A stretch of DNA of 47,715 bases. Source: DASPUH01 sp964518505 (lineage in GTDB: Bacteria > Chloroflexota > Limnocylindria > Limnocylindrales > CSP1-4). Within the stretch, counting starts at the first letter, position 1. The number at the start of each line of letters is the position of its first letter. Shown here in pieces: positions 7,474 to 17,468 of this stretch. The stretch lies in NCBI GenBank assembly GCA_964518505.1, contig CAZFGT010000015.1, positions 1 through 47,715 on the forward strand, written 5' to 3'. A model generated the notes under the pieces. It was not told the origin of the DNA. It saw only the letters and a list, made by a program, of their open reading frames with translations, and ran no database searches. A program made the position numbers and the translations under genes.

Positions 7474-8811
7474 TCAGGCGCTCCGGGCCACGCCCGCCGG
7501 GGTGGCGAAGGCGCCGGCCTCGAGCAGCGCCAGGAGGGCCGTGGAGAGGTGGTCGGGGTCGTGGTGATGGCCGTTGCGATGGTCCACCACGTCGGCCAGG
7601 ACGAGCCGCGGGCGATCCTCACTGGTGGCGGTCACGTCCACCCTGACCGGCGCGACCGGCCAGCCCTCGGGGGCCCGCGTCTCTGGCGTGTCGTTCGCCA
7701 CGACGACATCGACCGCGCCGAGGATGCCGTGGGCGTCCAGCGCCCGGAGGTGGTCGGAGAGGGCGAACCCCTCCGTCTCGCCCTGCTGGGTGGCCACGTT
7801 GACGACGTACGCGCGCACCGCCCGGGTCGCCAGGAGCGCGTTGCGGATCTCGGGGATGAGCAGGTTGGGCAGGAGGCTGGTGTAGAGACTGCCCGGGCCC
7901 AGCACGACCAGGTCGGCGCTGCTGATGGCCTCGGTGGCTTCGGCCGTGGCGTGGACGTCCGCCGGGGTGATCCACACGCGCCGGATGCCGCGGGCGGCGC
8001 CGATGAGCGACTGCCCGTCCAGGCGCGACCCGTCGGCCAGCTCGGCGTGCAGGGTGAGGGGCACGGGCGCCCCAGGCACGACCTGGCCCCGTACGGCGAG
8101 GACGCGGTTGGACTGCCGCACCCCCTCCTCGAAGTCGCCCTCGATGTCGCTGAGGGCGGCGATGAGGAGGTTTCCGAAGGCGTGGCCGGTGACCCGCTCC
8201 GAGCCCGACGGGGTGCTGGGGAAGCGGTACTGCAGGAGGCGCGTCATGACCGGCTCGGCGTCGGCCAGGGCGGCGATGCAGTTGCGGATGTCGCCCACCG
8301 GGGCGATGCCCAGCTCGTGGCGCAGGCGGCCGGACGAGCCGCCGTCGTCGGCCATGGCGACCACCGCGGTGATGTTGCTGGTGTAGGCCTTCAGGCCGCG
8401 AAGCAGGGTCGACAGGCCGGTCCCCCCGCCGATGGCCACGACCCGCGGGCCGCGGGCCAACGACCGCTTCTGGTAGATCAGCTCGACGAGCGGCTCACGA
8501 CGCTGCTGGAACGGCGCCAGGACCGCCCGCAGGAGGCCCCACAGGCCGACGGCGAAGATGAGCACGCCGCCCCCCACGAGGACGACCGGCCGGACCGCCA
8601 CCGGCAGGAATTGGAGGGTCAGCCACCACAGCACGGGCGCCTGGGAGGGATCGTCGGGGGCCAGGTCGCGGTAGACCTGGCGCAGGATGAGCGCGCCCGC
8701 GAAGGCCACCAGGGCCTCGCCGACGAACACCGCCACCAGCCAGCGCTTGAGGCCCATGCCAGGGCGCAGCCAGCGCCGGTAGCGGCCCCAGCGGGTCTCG
8801 GGCGCGGTCAC
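7474..8811 (-). CDS. YvcK/GlmR-family gluconeogenesis factor with membrane anchor
   Basis: YvcK (GlmR) proteins bind UDP-sugars and influence the carbon flow into cell-wall precursors; the fold is CofD-like. The 445 aa protein has an added N-terminal module with two membrane helices (about 22-43 and 75-97). The core follows, with GGGTGLS at 128-134 and DDGGSSG from 155. Further family signatures are GDIRNC, GHAFGNLL and the GPGSLYTS phosphate-binding loop. B. subtilis YvcK lacks the membrane part. The ATG overlaps the rapZ stop as ATGA (8808-8811). Confidence 0.92.
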   Translation of the reverse strand: MTAPETRWGRYRRWLRPGMGLKRWLVAVFVGEALVAFAGALILRQVYRDLAPDDPSQAPVLWWLTLQFLPVAVRPVVLVGGGVLIFAVGLWGLLRAVLAPFQQRREPLVELIYQKRSLARGPRVVAIGGGTGLSTLLRGLKAYTSNITAVVAMADDGGSSGRLRHELGIAPVGDIRNCIAALADAEPVMTRLLQYRFPSTPSGSERVTGHAFGNLLIAALSDIEGDFEEGVRQSNRVLAVRGQVVPGAPVPLTLHAELADGSRLDGQSLIGAARGIRRVWITPADVHATAEATEAISSADLVVLGPGSLYTSLLPNLLIPEIRNALLATRAVRAYVVNVATQQGETEGFALSDHLRALDAHGILGAVDVVVANDTPETRAPEGWPVAPVRVDVTATSEDRPRLVLADVVDHRNGHHHDPDHLSTALLALLEAGAFATPAGVARSA

Positions 8812-9698
8812 GCCTTGTCCAGCTCGCGGTGCCAGACGCTCACCGGACCGTATCCCGCCGCCCGCAGGTCCTCCGCCATGGCCTCGGCGATGGTGATCGA
8901 GCGGTGGTAGCCGCCCGTGCAGCCGATGGCGATCGTGAGCCGGTTCTTGCCTTCGCTCTCGTAGGCCGGGATGGCGAAGGCAAGGAAGTCGTGGGTGAAG
9001 GCCAGGAACCGCTGCGCCGCGGGCTGGCCCAGGACGAAGGTTCGCACGGGCTCGGCCAGGCCCGACTGGGCGCGCAGCTCGGGCTCGTAGTACGGGTTGA
9101 CCATGAACCGCACATCGAAGACCAGGTCGGCCTCCAGCGGCAGGCCGTACTTGTAGCCGAAGCTGATGAGCTGGATGGCGATGCGGTCACCCTCCTCGTC
9201 GGGCTGGAGGGTGGCGAAGATGCGCTCGCGCAGCTGCCGGCCCGACAGGTCGGACGTGTCGATGACCACGTCGGCCTGGTCGTGCACCTCCTGCAGCATC
9301 GCCCGCTCGGCGGCGATGGAGGCGGCGATCGAGCCGTGGCCTTCCAGGGGGTGGCGGTGGCGGGTCTCGCTGTAGCGCCGGATGAGGACCTCGTCGCGGG
9401 CATCCAGGAACAGCACCTGCGGGACGATCGAGCGGCCCTCCAGGGCGCCCATCACCGCGCCGAAGGCGACGGCCGCATCGCCCGAACGGACATCCAGCAC
9501 GAGGGCGACCCGGGCGAAGCGTTCGGGGTCGGAGGCCACGAGCTCGGCCATCTCCGGCAGCAGCTCCGCGGGCAGATTGTCGACGACGAGGTAGCCCAGG
9601 TCCTCGAACAGCTTGCTGGTGGCCGTCTTGCCGGCGCCCGAAAGGCCGCTGATGACGGCCACGTGCTGCCGTCGCGCTGACTCGGCCGGCTCAGCCAC
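8808..9698 (-). CDS. rapZ: RapZ family nucleotide-binding protein
   Basis: RapZ (YvcJ) proteins bind nucleotides. In E. coli RapZ is an RNA-binding adaptor that controls GlmS synthesis; in Gram-positive bacteria the role is less clear. The 296 aa protein has Walker A GLSGAGKT (18-25), the family VVDNLP motif near 38-43, FLDARDEVLIRRYSETRR-type residues near 95-112, and the C-terminal GCTGGYHRS motif (259-267). It overlaps tatC by 8 bases and yvcK by 4 bases. Confidence 0.94.
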   Translation of the reverse strand: MAEPAESARRQHVAVISGLSGAGKTATSKLFEDLGYLVVDNLPAELLPEMAELVASDPERFARVALVLDVRSGDAAVAFGAVMGALEGRSIVPQVLFLDARDEVLIRRYSETRHRHPLEGHGSIAASIAAERAMLQEVHDQADVVIDTSDLSGRQLRERIFATLQPDEEGDRIAIQLISFGYKYGLPLEADLVFDVRFMVNPYYEPELRAQSGLAEPVRTFVLGQPAAQRFLAFTHDFLAFAIPAYESEGKNRLTIAIGCTGGYHRSITIAEAMAEDLRAAGYGPVSVWHRELDKA

Positions 9699-10518
9699 CG
9701 CCGGCCCGACGCGCGTCGTCGGCCGCGGCCCGCGCCGCCTGGCGGTCCGAGCGGGCCAGGAGCTGGATGGTGATCTCGAAGAGGATGTACATCGTGATGC
9801 TCATGATGGTGGGGCTGACGGGGTCGCCGCCGGGCGTGATGATCACGGCGAAGATGACGATGGCGAGGATGGCGTAGCGGCGGTTGCGCCGCAGCAGCTC
9901 CAGGGGCAGCACGTGCAGGCGCACGAGCAGGACCAGGATCATGGGGAACTCCATGACCACCCCGAAGGCCAGGAAGAGCAGCGTCACGAAGCCGAAGTAC
10001 GACTCGAGCGTCCAGGCGTTGATGCTGATGCCCGGCGTCGTGAAGCCCTCCAGGAAGGCGATGGCGAACGGCAGCACGAAGTAGGCCACCACGAGGCCCA
10101 CGGCGAAGAAGACGCCGGCGAGGGGGATCCAGGGACGCGCCACCGCCCGTTCGCGGGCCGTCAGGCCCGGTGCGATGAAACGCCACAGCTCGAACAGGAA
10201 GACCGGCAGGGCGATGGCGAAGCCGACGATGAAGGCCAGCTTGAGCTGGATGAAGAAGCCACCCCCGACGGTGATGATCTGGAGCGGCTGATGGATGGGC
10301 GCGGCCAGCAGGGTCAGCACGCGACCGCCGAAGACGTAGCCGATGGCCGAGCCGATGACGAGGGCCACGGCGGAGACGAAGAGGCGCCGCCGGAGCTCCG
10401 ACAGGTGGTCGATCAGGCTCATCACGGCGCCCTCCGGCTCCACGGCCGGGGACGGCGTCAGGGCGGGCGCGCCGAGCGACCCGCCGGGCGGGACGTCGCG
10501 CAGTTCGATCTCGGCCAT
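9691..10518 (-). CDS. tatC: TatC twin-arginine translocase subunit
   Basis: Core receptor of the Tat pathway for folded proteins carrying twin-arginine signals. The 275 aa protein begins with about 35 soluble residues, then LIDHLSELRRRLF (the conserved HxxELRxRL motif) before the first helix. Five further hydrophobic segments follow, making six, as expected for the family. A soluble tail of about 20 residues, DRQAARAAADDARRAGGG, ends the protein. It follows tatA by 19 bases and overlaps rapZ by 8. Confidence 0.95.
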   Translation of the reverse strand: MAEIELRDVPPGGSLGAPALTPSPAVEPEGAVMSLIDHLSELRRRLFVSAVALVIGSAIGYVFGGRVLTLLAAPIHQPLQIITVGGGFFIQLKLAFIVGFAIALPVFLFELWRFIAPGLTARERAVARPWIPLAGVFFAVGLVVAYFVLPFAIAFLEGFTTPGISINAWTLESYFGFVTLLFLAFGVVMEFPMILVLLVRLHVLPLELLRRNRRYAILAIVIFAVIITPGGDPVSPTIMSITMYILFEITIQLLARSDRQAARAAADDARRAGGG

Positions 10519-10537
10519 CGCGGCGCGCGCGGGCCGG

Positions 10538-10846
10538 CTACGCGCCGGGGCCGCTCGGCTCGGAGGGCCCCGCCGGCTCCGCGGGGGCGGCAGGGGCGGC
10601 CGCGGGCACGCTCGCGGCTACGGCCGGCGCGGGCTGCGGCGGCGCGGGCGGCGCGACCGTCGGACTGGTGGCGGCCGTTGGCGCGGCGCCGATCTTCACC
10701 GCGTCGGTGGTCTCGCTGATGGCGTGGCGGAACTCGCGGAGCGAGCGGCCCAGCGACTGGCCCATCTCCGGCAGGCGCTTCGGGCCGAGCACGATGAGCG
10801 CCACGACCAGGACGATGATGAGCTCCGGGGCACCGATGTCAGGCAT
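10538..10846 (-). CDS. tatA: TatA/TatB-type translocase subunit
   Basis: Single-helix subunit that forms the Tat translocation pore. The 102 aa protein has an N-terminal membrane helix (about 7-20), the hinge LGPKRLPEMG (20-29) with Leu in place of the usual Phe before Gly, and an amphipathic helix to about 50. A 50-residue Pro/Ala-rich tail follows. The ATG at 10846 was chosen because the family begins here and GGAGGATC lies about 10 bases upstream. The start overlaps the pyrF stop by 8 bases. Next to tatC it could serve as TatA alone or as a combined TatA/B. Confidence 0.92.
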   Translation of the reverse strand: MPDIGAPELIIVLVVALIVLGPKRLPEMGQSLGRSLREFRHAISETTDAVKIGAAPTAATSPTVAPPAPPQPAPAVAASVPAAAPAAPAEPAGPSEPSGPGA

Positions 10847-11780
10847 GTGATGAAAGATCCTCCAGCGGCGTCCGCTGCGGCAGGTCGACATCGTAGCACC
10901 GCAGGCGCGTCGCCCAGTCCGCGGCGGCCGCTTCGACGGCGGCTCCCGGGTCACCCACGCCGAGTGCCGCGGCGGCGATGCCGCGCGAGACGTTGATCAG
11001 GACACCCCGCCCCGACGCGCCCGCCAGCGGCCCGTCGGTGGCCGCCGCCAGGTCACGCACGGTGGCGGCGTCGCCGCCCTGCGCCCCCACCCCAGGGACG
11101 AGGAATGGCAGGCCGGGGGCGATGCGGCGGACGGCCGCCAGCTCGGCCGGCGCGGTCGCCCCGACGACCAGGCCGACCGTCGCGTACGTGGCCTGCCAGA
11201 GCATCGCCAGCCGCGCCACCCGCAGATAGAGCGGCTCGCCCGGGGCAGCACTCGCGGGGTCAGGGCCGACGGCCAGGTCCTGCAGCTCCCCGGCGCCCGG
11301 GTTCGAGGTGCGGCAGAGGACGTACACGCACCGTCCCGTCCGCTCCAGCAGGGGCGCCAGGGCCATGGCCCCGACGTACGGGGCGACGGTCACGGCGTGG
11401 GCGCCAAGGCCGTCGAACAGGGCCGCCGCGTGATGGGCCGTCGTGCTGCCGATGTCGCCGCGCTTGGCATCGGCGATGAACGGCACATCGGCGGGCAGGC
11501 TCGCTCGCACCCGCTCCAACGCGGCCAGGCCGGCCGACCCAAAGGCCTCGAAAAAAGCCAGATTCGCCTTCACGGCCGCGGCGTACGGCAGCGCCGCATC
11601 GAGCAGCAGGCGGCTGAACCGCTCGGCCCCTGACGCGTCGGCGGCAAAGCCGCGCGGGAAGGCCGCCGGATCCGGGTCCAGACCCAGGCACAGGAGCGTC
11701 CCCGTGCGGCGCACGCGCGCCTCGAGGAGTGCCGCGTAGTCCTCTTCCGGCCCGTCGGGCCGACCGACCGCCGGGGTCAC
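10839..11780 (-). CDS. pyrF: Orotidine 5'-phosphate decarboxylase (type 2)
   Basis: Final step of UMP synthesis. The 313 aa length fits the longer type 2 OMP decarboxylases. The catalytic motif is DAKRGDIGST with Asp104, Lys106 and Asp109. CLGLDPDP (31-38) binds substrate, and PGVGAQGGD near the C-terminus forms the phosphate site. The GTG start at 11780 overlaps the stop of the upstream beta-propeller gene as GTGA (11777-11780). No other pyrimidine gene is in the window. Confidence 0.93.
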   Translation of the reverse strand: MTPAVGRPDGPEEDYAALLEARVRRTGTLLCLGLDPDPAAFPRGFAADASGAERFSRLLLDAALPYAAAVKANLAFFEAFGSAGLAALERVRASLPADVPFIADAKRGDIGSTTAHHAAALFDGLGAHAVTVAPYVGAMALAPLLERTGRCVYVLCRTSNPGAGELQDLAVGPDPASAAPGEPLYLRVARLAMLWQATYATVGLVVGATAPAELAAVRRIAPGLPFLVPGVGAQGGDAATVRDLAAATDGPLAGASGRGVLINVSRGIAAAALGVGDPGAAVEAAAADWATRLRCYDVDLPQRTPLEDLSSHA

Positions 11781-13000
11781 GGCCCGCTTGGCGACGGCCC
11801 GTTCGACGCTGGGGCGCTGGCCGGAGGCGCGGTGGGCACCGGCGTGGGCAGCTCCGACGCCGGGATGAACCAGGCCGGCCGCGAGGTCCCGTCGAGCAGG
11901 CTCGACTCGGTCAGGGCGATGATCTGGGCTGTGGCGAACGGGCTGCCCGGGCCCAGGACGGCCAGGTCCAGGTCGATGCCGGTCCCCTGCGCGTGGAGGA
12001 ACGCGACGGCGGTGCCGTCCGGCGACCACGTCGGGGAGAAGGACGCGCCGTCGTTGGTCAGGCGGGCGACCTCCGCGCCGGTCGAGGCGCTGAGGATGAC
12101 CACATCGCGGCCCTTGCCGTCGGTCTTCTCGGCGGCGATCCACTTGCCGTCGGGTGACCAGGACGGGCGGGCGTAACCGGCGGCACTGAGGAACCGCATC
12201 CGCTTGGTGGCCACGGTGTAGATGGCGATGCGCGGATCACCGACCGCGCCCGAGCGCTGGTTGTAGGTGAAGGCGACCAGCCTGCCATCGGGACTCCAGG
12301 CCGGATCGTTGTGGCCGAGCGGATTGAATTGGGCGAGGGTCGGCACCGAGGGCGTTCCGCCCCCGGCCGGCAGGAACCCGAGGTGCGGACCAAGGAACAG
12401 CCCGAACGGGGTGGGGTAGTTCGTGATGAGGGCGATCGTCTTGCCGTCGGGGCTGACGTCCGGCTGGAGGTACCAGTCGAAGAAGTGGGTCCCCCCGGTG
12501 AAGGTGAGGAGGCCGCTCTTGATGACCTTGGCGCCGCTGCCATCGGCCGCCATGCGGGTGATCACCGGGTAGTACAGGTCATATCGGCCGCCGATCTGCG
12601 GCGGGGTCAGCGAGTCCAGCACGCGGGTCTCGAGGTAGTAGATCGAGCTCCCGCCAGGCCCCCAGGTGGGCTCTGACTCGGTGCCTCCGGACGTCAGGCG
12701 CTGGACGCTCTGGGCCGTGAGGGACCAGATGTCGCCGTTCTTGGCGAACAGGATGGTGCCCTTCATCTGGTAGCCCAGGGCCGCCGACGGCGGCGGCGTG
12801 AAGACGACCGACGGGTTGACCGTCGGCTGCGGGGTCGGATGCCCCGGGGCCACGTTCGTGACGAGGTCGAGGCGGCCCAGGACGAGGACCAGGCTGAGCC
12901 CGAAGGCCAGGACGAGGCCGGCAGTGGCGATGACCGGGCCGAACGGGAAGGGCGGCCGGCCGTAGCCGCGGGTGGGGGGCCGGGAGGCGGGCAGGCTCAT
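11777..13000 (-). CDS. Membrane-anchored TolB-like (PD40) beta-propeller protein
   Basis: The 407 aa protein has a short basic N-terminus, one membrane helix (about 21-42), a Pro/Thr-rich linker, and then repeats of the PD40/WD40-like type. The repeats are recognisable as xSPDGKxIA and WSPDGxxVAF units (for example PDVSPDGKTIALIT, PAWSPDGRLVAFT, PSWSPDGKWIAAEK, PTWSPDGTAVAFL). It is therefore probably an extracytoplasmic beta-propeller tethered to the membrane. The substrate or partner is unknown. It lies between recJ and pyrF with 4-base overlaps on both sides, which says little about its role. Confidence 0.82.
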   Translation of the reverse strand: MSLPASRPPTRGYGRPPFPFGPVIATAGLVLAFGLSLVLVLGRLDLVTNVAPGHPTPQPTVNPSVVFTPPPSAALGYQMKGTILFAKNGDIWSLTAQSVQRLTSGGTESEPTWGPGGSSIYYLETRVLDSLTPPQIGGRYDLYYPVITRMAADGSGAKVIKSGLLTFTGGTHFFDWYLQPDVSPDGKTIALITNYPTPFGLFLGPHLGFLPAGGGTPSVPTLAQFNPLGHNDPAWSPDGRLVAFTYNQRSGAVGDPRIAIYTVATKRMRFLSAAGYARPSWSPDGKWIAAEKTDGKGRDVVILSASTGAEVARLTNDGASFSPTWSPDGTAVAFLHAQGTGIDLDLAVLGPGSPFATAQIIALTESSLLDGTSRPAWFIPASELPTPVPTAPPASAPASNGPSPSGP

Positions 13001-14805
13001 CCGACCAGCGGCCCCGCTGCCACGGCTGCGACGCGCTCGGCCGCCGCCGTCGCGCCCGCCAGGCGGGCGAGGTGCCCGGCCGGCGCCACGTCCCGCACCT
13101 CCAGCTGGAGCGTCTCGAAGCCGCCGAACCGGCGGCTGTCCAGGCGCGCGGCGACATCGATGACGTCGCCCTCGGCCAGGCTGACGGCGAGGTCATCGCG
13201 CCCGAAGGCGATGCCATCGAGCACTTCGCGGCCCCGGCGCAGCACAAGGGAGGTGTGGCCGCCGGCGGCCGCCCGGACCCGGCCGACAGTCAGGCCGCGG
13301 ATGCCCACCAGGGCGTCAGGGTCCCCCGGCGCGATGGGCCCGAGGGGGTCGAAGTCGCGCAAGAGACGGTAGTCGACCTCACTGGCATCGACGGCCAGGT
13401 CAAGGAGCAACGTCTTGGCACCAGCGGCCGCGGGCGGCGCGTCGCCGGCGGCGATGGTGAGGAGCGGCAGGAGACGCTCCCGCAGGGCGGGGTAGGCCGC
13501 GGCCGCGAACTGGCAGCCGGCGGCTTGCGGGTGGCCGCCGTGGCGCTCGAGGAGATCCGCGCACGCCTCGAAGGCCGCCGCCAGCTGGCTGCCCGCCGGG
13601 CCCCGGCCCGAGGCGCGCCAGGGCTCGGCGCCGGTGGCGATCACGATGGCCGGGGCTCCCCGGTCTTCCGCGAGGCGGCCGGCGACCAGGCCGATGATGC
13701 CGACCGGCCATGCCCCGCTGATGATCACCGGTCCGGGCGGCAGGTCGGCGACCGCGGTGTGCGCCTCGTCGAGGACCGTCGCGGTCAGGTCGCGCCGCTC
13801 ACGATTGGACGCCTCGAGCCGCGCCGCGAGCACGTCGGCGGACGCCGCGTCCGTCGCCAGCAGCAGGTTCGCCGCGGTGGCCACATCGCCCATCCGGCCG
13901 CCGGCGTTCAGGCGCGGCGCGAGCCCGAAGCCGATGCGCTCCAGGTCCACCCGCTGGGGCGCCACGCCGGCCGCGCCGAGCAGGGCCGCGATGCCGGGCC
14001 GGGGGGAGGTGCGCAAGCGTGCCAACCCCAGGCGGGCGATGGCGAGGTTCTCGCCGGCGATGGGGGCCACGTCGGCGATCGTGCCGATGATGGCCAGGTC
14101 GGCCAGGTCCAGGGCGGCGGCCGGGCCGCCGGGCTCATCGGCCAGCAGCAGCTGGGCCACCTTGAAGGCGACGCCGCTGCCGGCGAGGCGGTCGTCGGGG
14201 TAGACACTGTCGTCCCGATGCGGGTTGACCAGCGCCACCGCGGCGGGTGGGACCGGCGGCACGTGATGGTGGTCGGTGACGATGACGTCGATGCCCTGCG
14301 ACGCCGCAAGGGCGACCTCGGCGACGCTGCTCGAACCCGTGTCCACGGTGATGATCAGGCTGCGCCCTTCGGCGGCGGCGTGCTCGATGGCGGCCACGGA
14401 AAGGCCGTGGCCCTCCGCCTCGCGCGCCGGCACATGCCAGCCCACGTCCAGGCCCAGCCGGCGGAGCGCGGTCACCAGGATGGCCAGGCCCGTCAGCCCA
14501 TCGGCGTCGAAGTCGCCCAGCACGAGCACGCGCTCGTGGGCCGCCCGCGCCCGGGCGATGCGGGCCTGGAGCGCGGCGGCGTCGGGCAGGTCCCGGGGAT
14601 CGTGCAAGGCGGCCCGGGGATCGCCGAGGTGCGCCGCGAGATCGACGGGCCGACCCACCCCGCGACCGGCCAGCAGCCGCGTGGCGCGTTCGGAGAGCCC
14701 GGCGATGCGGGCGGCTTCCGCCAGCTCCGGCGACACGGTCGCGGCCGGGCGGACGATCCATTCGAAGGCGGGCCGAGGTCCTTGCATCGGGCCAGCCTGC
14801 TCCAT
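12997..14805 (-). CDS. recJ: RecJ-like single-stranded-DNA-specific exonuclease
   Basis: 5'-3' ssDNA exonuclease of the DHH family acting in recombination and mismatch or base-excision repair. The 602 aa protein contains DFDADG (98-103), VDTG (154-157), DHH (178-180), the NAGGRMG segment, and the DHHA1 motif GGHPQAAG. These are followed by an OB-like C-terminal domain (KTLLLDL onward). The start is uncertain: ATG at 14805 (used here) or 14787; the open frame extends further upstream to 14892 inside secF. It lies 23 bases after secF and overlaps the next gene by 4. Confidence 0.93.
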   Translation of the reverse strand: MEQAGPMQGPRPAFEWIVRPAATVSPELAEAARIAGLSERATRLLAGRGVGRPVDLAAHLGDPRAALHDPRDLPDAAALQARIARARAAHERVLVLGDFDADGLTGLAILVTALRRLGLDVGWHVPAREAEGHGLSVAAIEHAAAEGRSLIITVDTGSSSVAEVALAASQGIDVIVTDHHHVPPVPPAAVALVNPHRDDSVYPDDRLAGSGVAFKVAQLLLADEPGGPAAALDLADLAIIGTIADVAPIAGENLAIARLGLARLRTSPRPGIAALLGAAGVAPQRVDLERIGFGLAPRLNAGGRMGDVATAANLLLATDAASADVLAARLEASNRERRDLTATVLDEAHTAVADLPPGPVIISGAWPVGIIGLVAGRLAEDRGAPAIVIATGAEPWRASGRGPAGSQLAAAFEACADLLERHGGHPQAAGCQFAAAAYPALRERLLPLLTIAAGDAPPAAAGAKTLLLDLAVDASEVDYRLLRDFDPLGPIAPGDPDALVGIRGLTVGRVRAAAGGHTSLVLRRGREVLDGIAFGRDDLAVSLAEGDVIDVAARLDSRRFGGFETLQLEVRDVAPAGHLARLAGATAAAERVAAVAAGPLVG

Positions 14806-14828
14806 GGCGGTTGGCGGCGCCTTACCGG

Positions 14829-16056
14829 TCAGCGGCCGGCACGCACGAGGGCCGCCGCGCGGGCCCGCCGCCGATCGTCCCAGGCGTGCCATACGACGAG
14901 CAGCGGGCTGGCGTTGAAGATCGACGAGTAGGTCCCCGAGACGATCCCGATGAGCAGCGCCAGGACGAAGACGCGGATCGATTCGCCCCCGAAGAGGAGC
15001 AGCGCGGTGAGCGTGATGATGACCGTCAGGGACGTGTTGATGGAGCGGCCCATGGTCTGCAACAGGCTGTGGTTGACGATCGCGTCGAACGGCTCGCCGG
15101 CGTGGCGGGCGCGATTCTCACGGATGCGGTCGAAGACCACGATCGTGTCGTGCACGCTGAAGCCGATGACGGTCAGGACCGCGGTCACGAACAGGGCGTC
15201 CACCTGCAAGCCAAGGAGCGTGCCCAGGATGGCGAACGTGCCGACCACGACGATGACGTCGTGCAGCAGGGCGATGAGCGCCGTCGCGCCCATGCGGAAG
15301 TCATGGAAGCGGAGGGTGATCCAGGCGAGGATGCCGATCGACCCCAGGATGATCAGGTAGAAGGCCTGCTGGATCAGGTCGCTGCTGACGATGCCGCTGA
15401 TGGAGTTGCGGCTGATCTCCCCGTCGATCGGCCCGAAACGCGCCTGCAGGGCCGTGGCGAGGGCCCCCAGCTGGCCACCGGTGGGCGGCTGATAGCTGGC
15501 CGAGATGCCGGTCGAGGGGCTGGGTGAGGGGCTGGGGCTCGGCGAGGGCGACGGGGATGGGCTTGGACTGGGACTGGGGGTCGGACTCGGCGTGGGGCTG
15601 GGGCTGGGCGAGGGCGACGGCGAGCCCGAGGCGCTGGCCGACCCGCTGGGGCTCGGCGTAGGGGTCGGGCTGGGCGACGCTGTCGGGCTGGCGGATGCCG
15701 TCGCCGACGCGGAGGTCGACGGGCTCGCGGATGCCGATGGCGGCGGCGTGGGGGTGGGCTCGGGGGTCTGCAGGCCCACGACGGGCAGGCGCATGAGGAT
15801 GTACGTCAGCCCGTTCTGCGTGCTCGTCGTGACCGAGGAGTCGCTGAGGCCCTGCGCGTCGAGGACCTGCTTCACTTGGTCGGTGGTCGGCGTGCCGTTC
15901 TTGAAGTGGATCTCCCACACCGTGCCGCCGGTGTAGTCGATGGAGAACTGGATGCCGACCTTGCCCGCCGTGAGGGGCGTGAGGAGGATGAAGATCAGGC
16001 CCGGGATGGTGATGAGTCCGCTGAAGAGGAAGAACCAGCGGCGGCGGCCGATCAGG

Positions 16057-16070
<14 letters not shown>
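14829..16070 (-). CDS. secF: SecF protein-export subunit with Ser/Pro-rich insert
   Basis: SecDF uses the proton gradient to pull exported proteins through SecYEG. The 413 aa protein has helix 1 (about 13-32) and the first extracytoplasmic domain starting with FSIDYTGGTVWEIHF. From 102 to 187 there is an insert of about 85 residues, almost only Ser, Pro, Ala and Thr. The domain then resumes, followed by the other five helices and the conserved FSVHDTIVVFDRIREN motif. The insert interrupts the loop between two strands of the P1 domain, a place where typical SecF has only a few residues. The gene overlaps secD by 14 bases. Confidence 0.93.
15510..15767 (-). repeat. Ser/Pro-coding simple repeat inside secF
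   Basis: Imperfect short-period repeat, mainly AGCCCG/AGTCCC-type hexamers encoding Ser-Pro, interrupted by Ser-Ala units. It encodes residues about 102-187 of SecF. Such tracts vary in length by slippage and are a likely place for assembly errors, but the frame stays open throughout. Confidence 0.85.
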
Positions 16071-17439
<1,369 letters not shown>

Positions 17440-17447
17440 CGGCCGGG

Positions 17448-17453
17448 ACTATA
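17448..17453 (-). promoter_or_regulatory. -10 element of secDF
   Basis: TATAGT on the minus strand, eight bases before the secD ATG, in the 29-base gap after uvrC. No Shine-Dalgarno site is visible, which suggests a leaderless or near-leaderless mRNA. Confidence 0.5.
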
Positions 17454-17468
17454 TCAGGGGCGGGGTGC

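Noticed and set aside
15510..15767. secF repeat tract as a mobile element or CRISPR-like array
   Set aside because: No terminal repeats or spacers; it is a low-complexity Ser/Pro coding tract in an intact gene.
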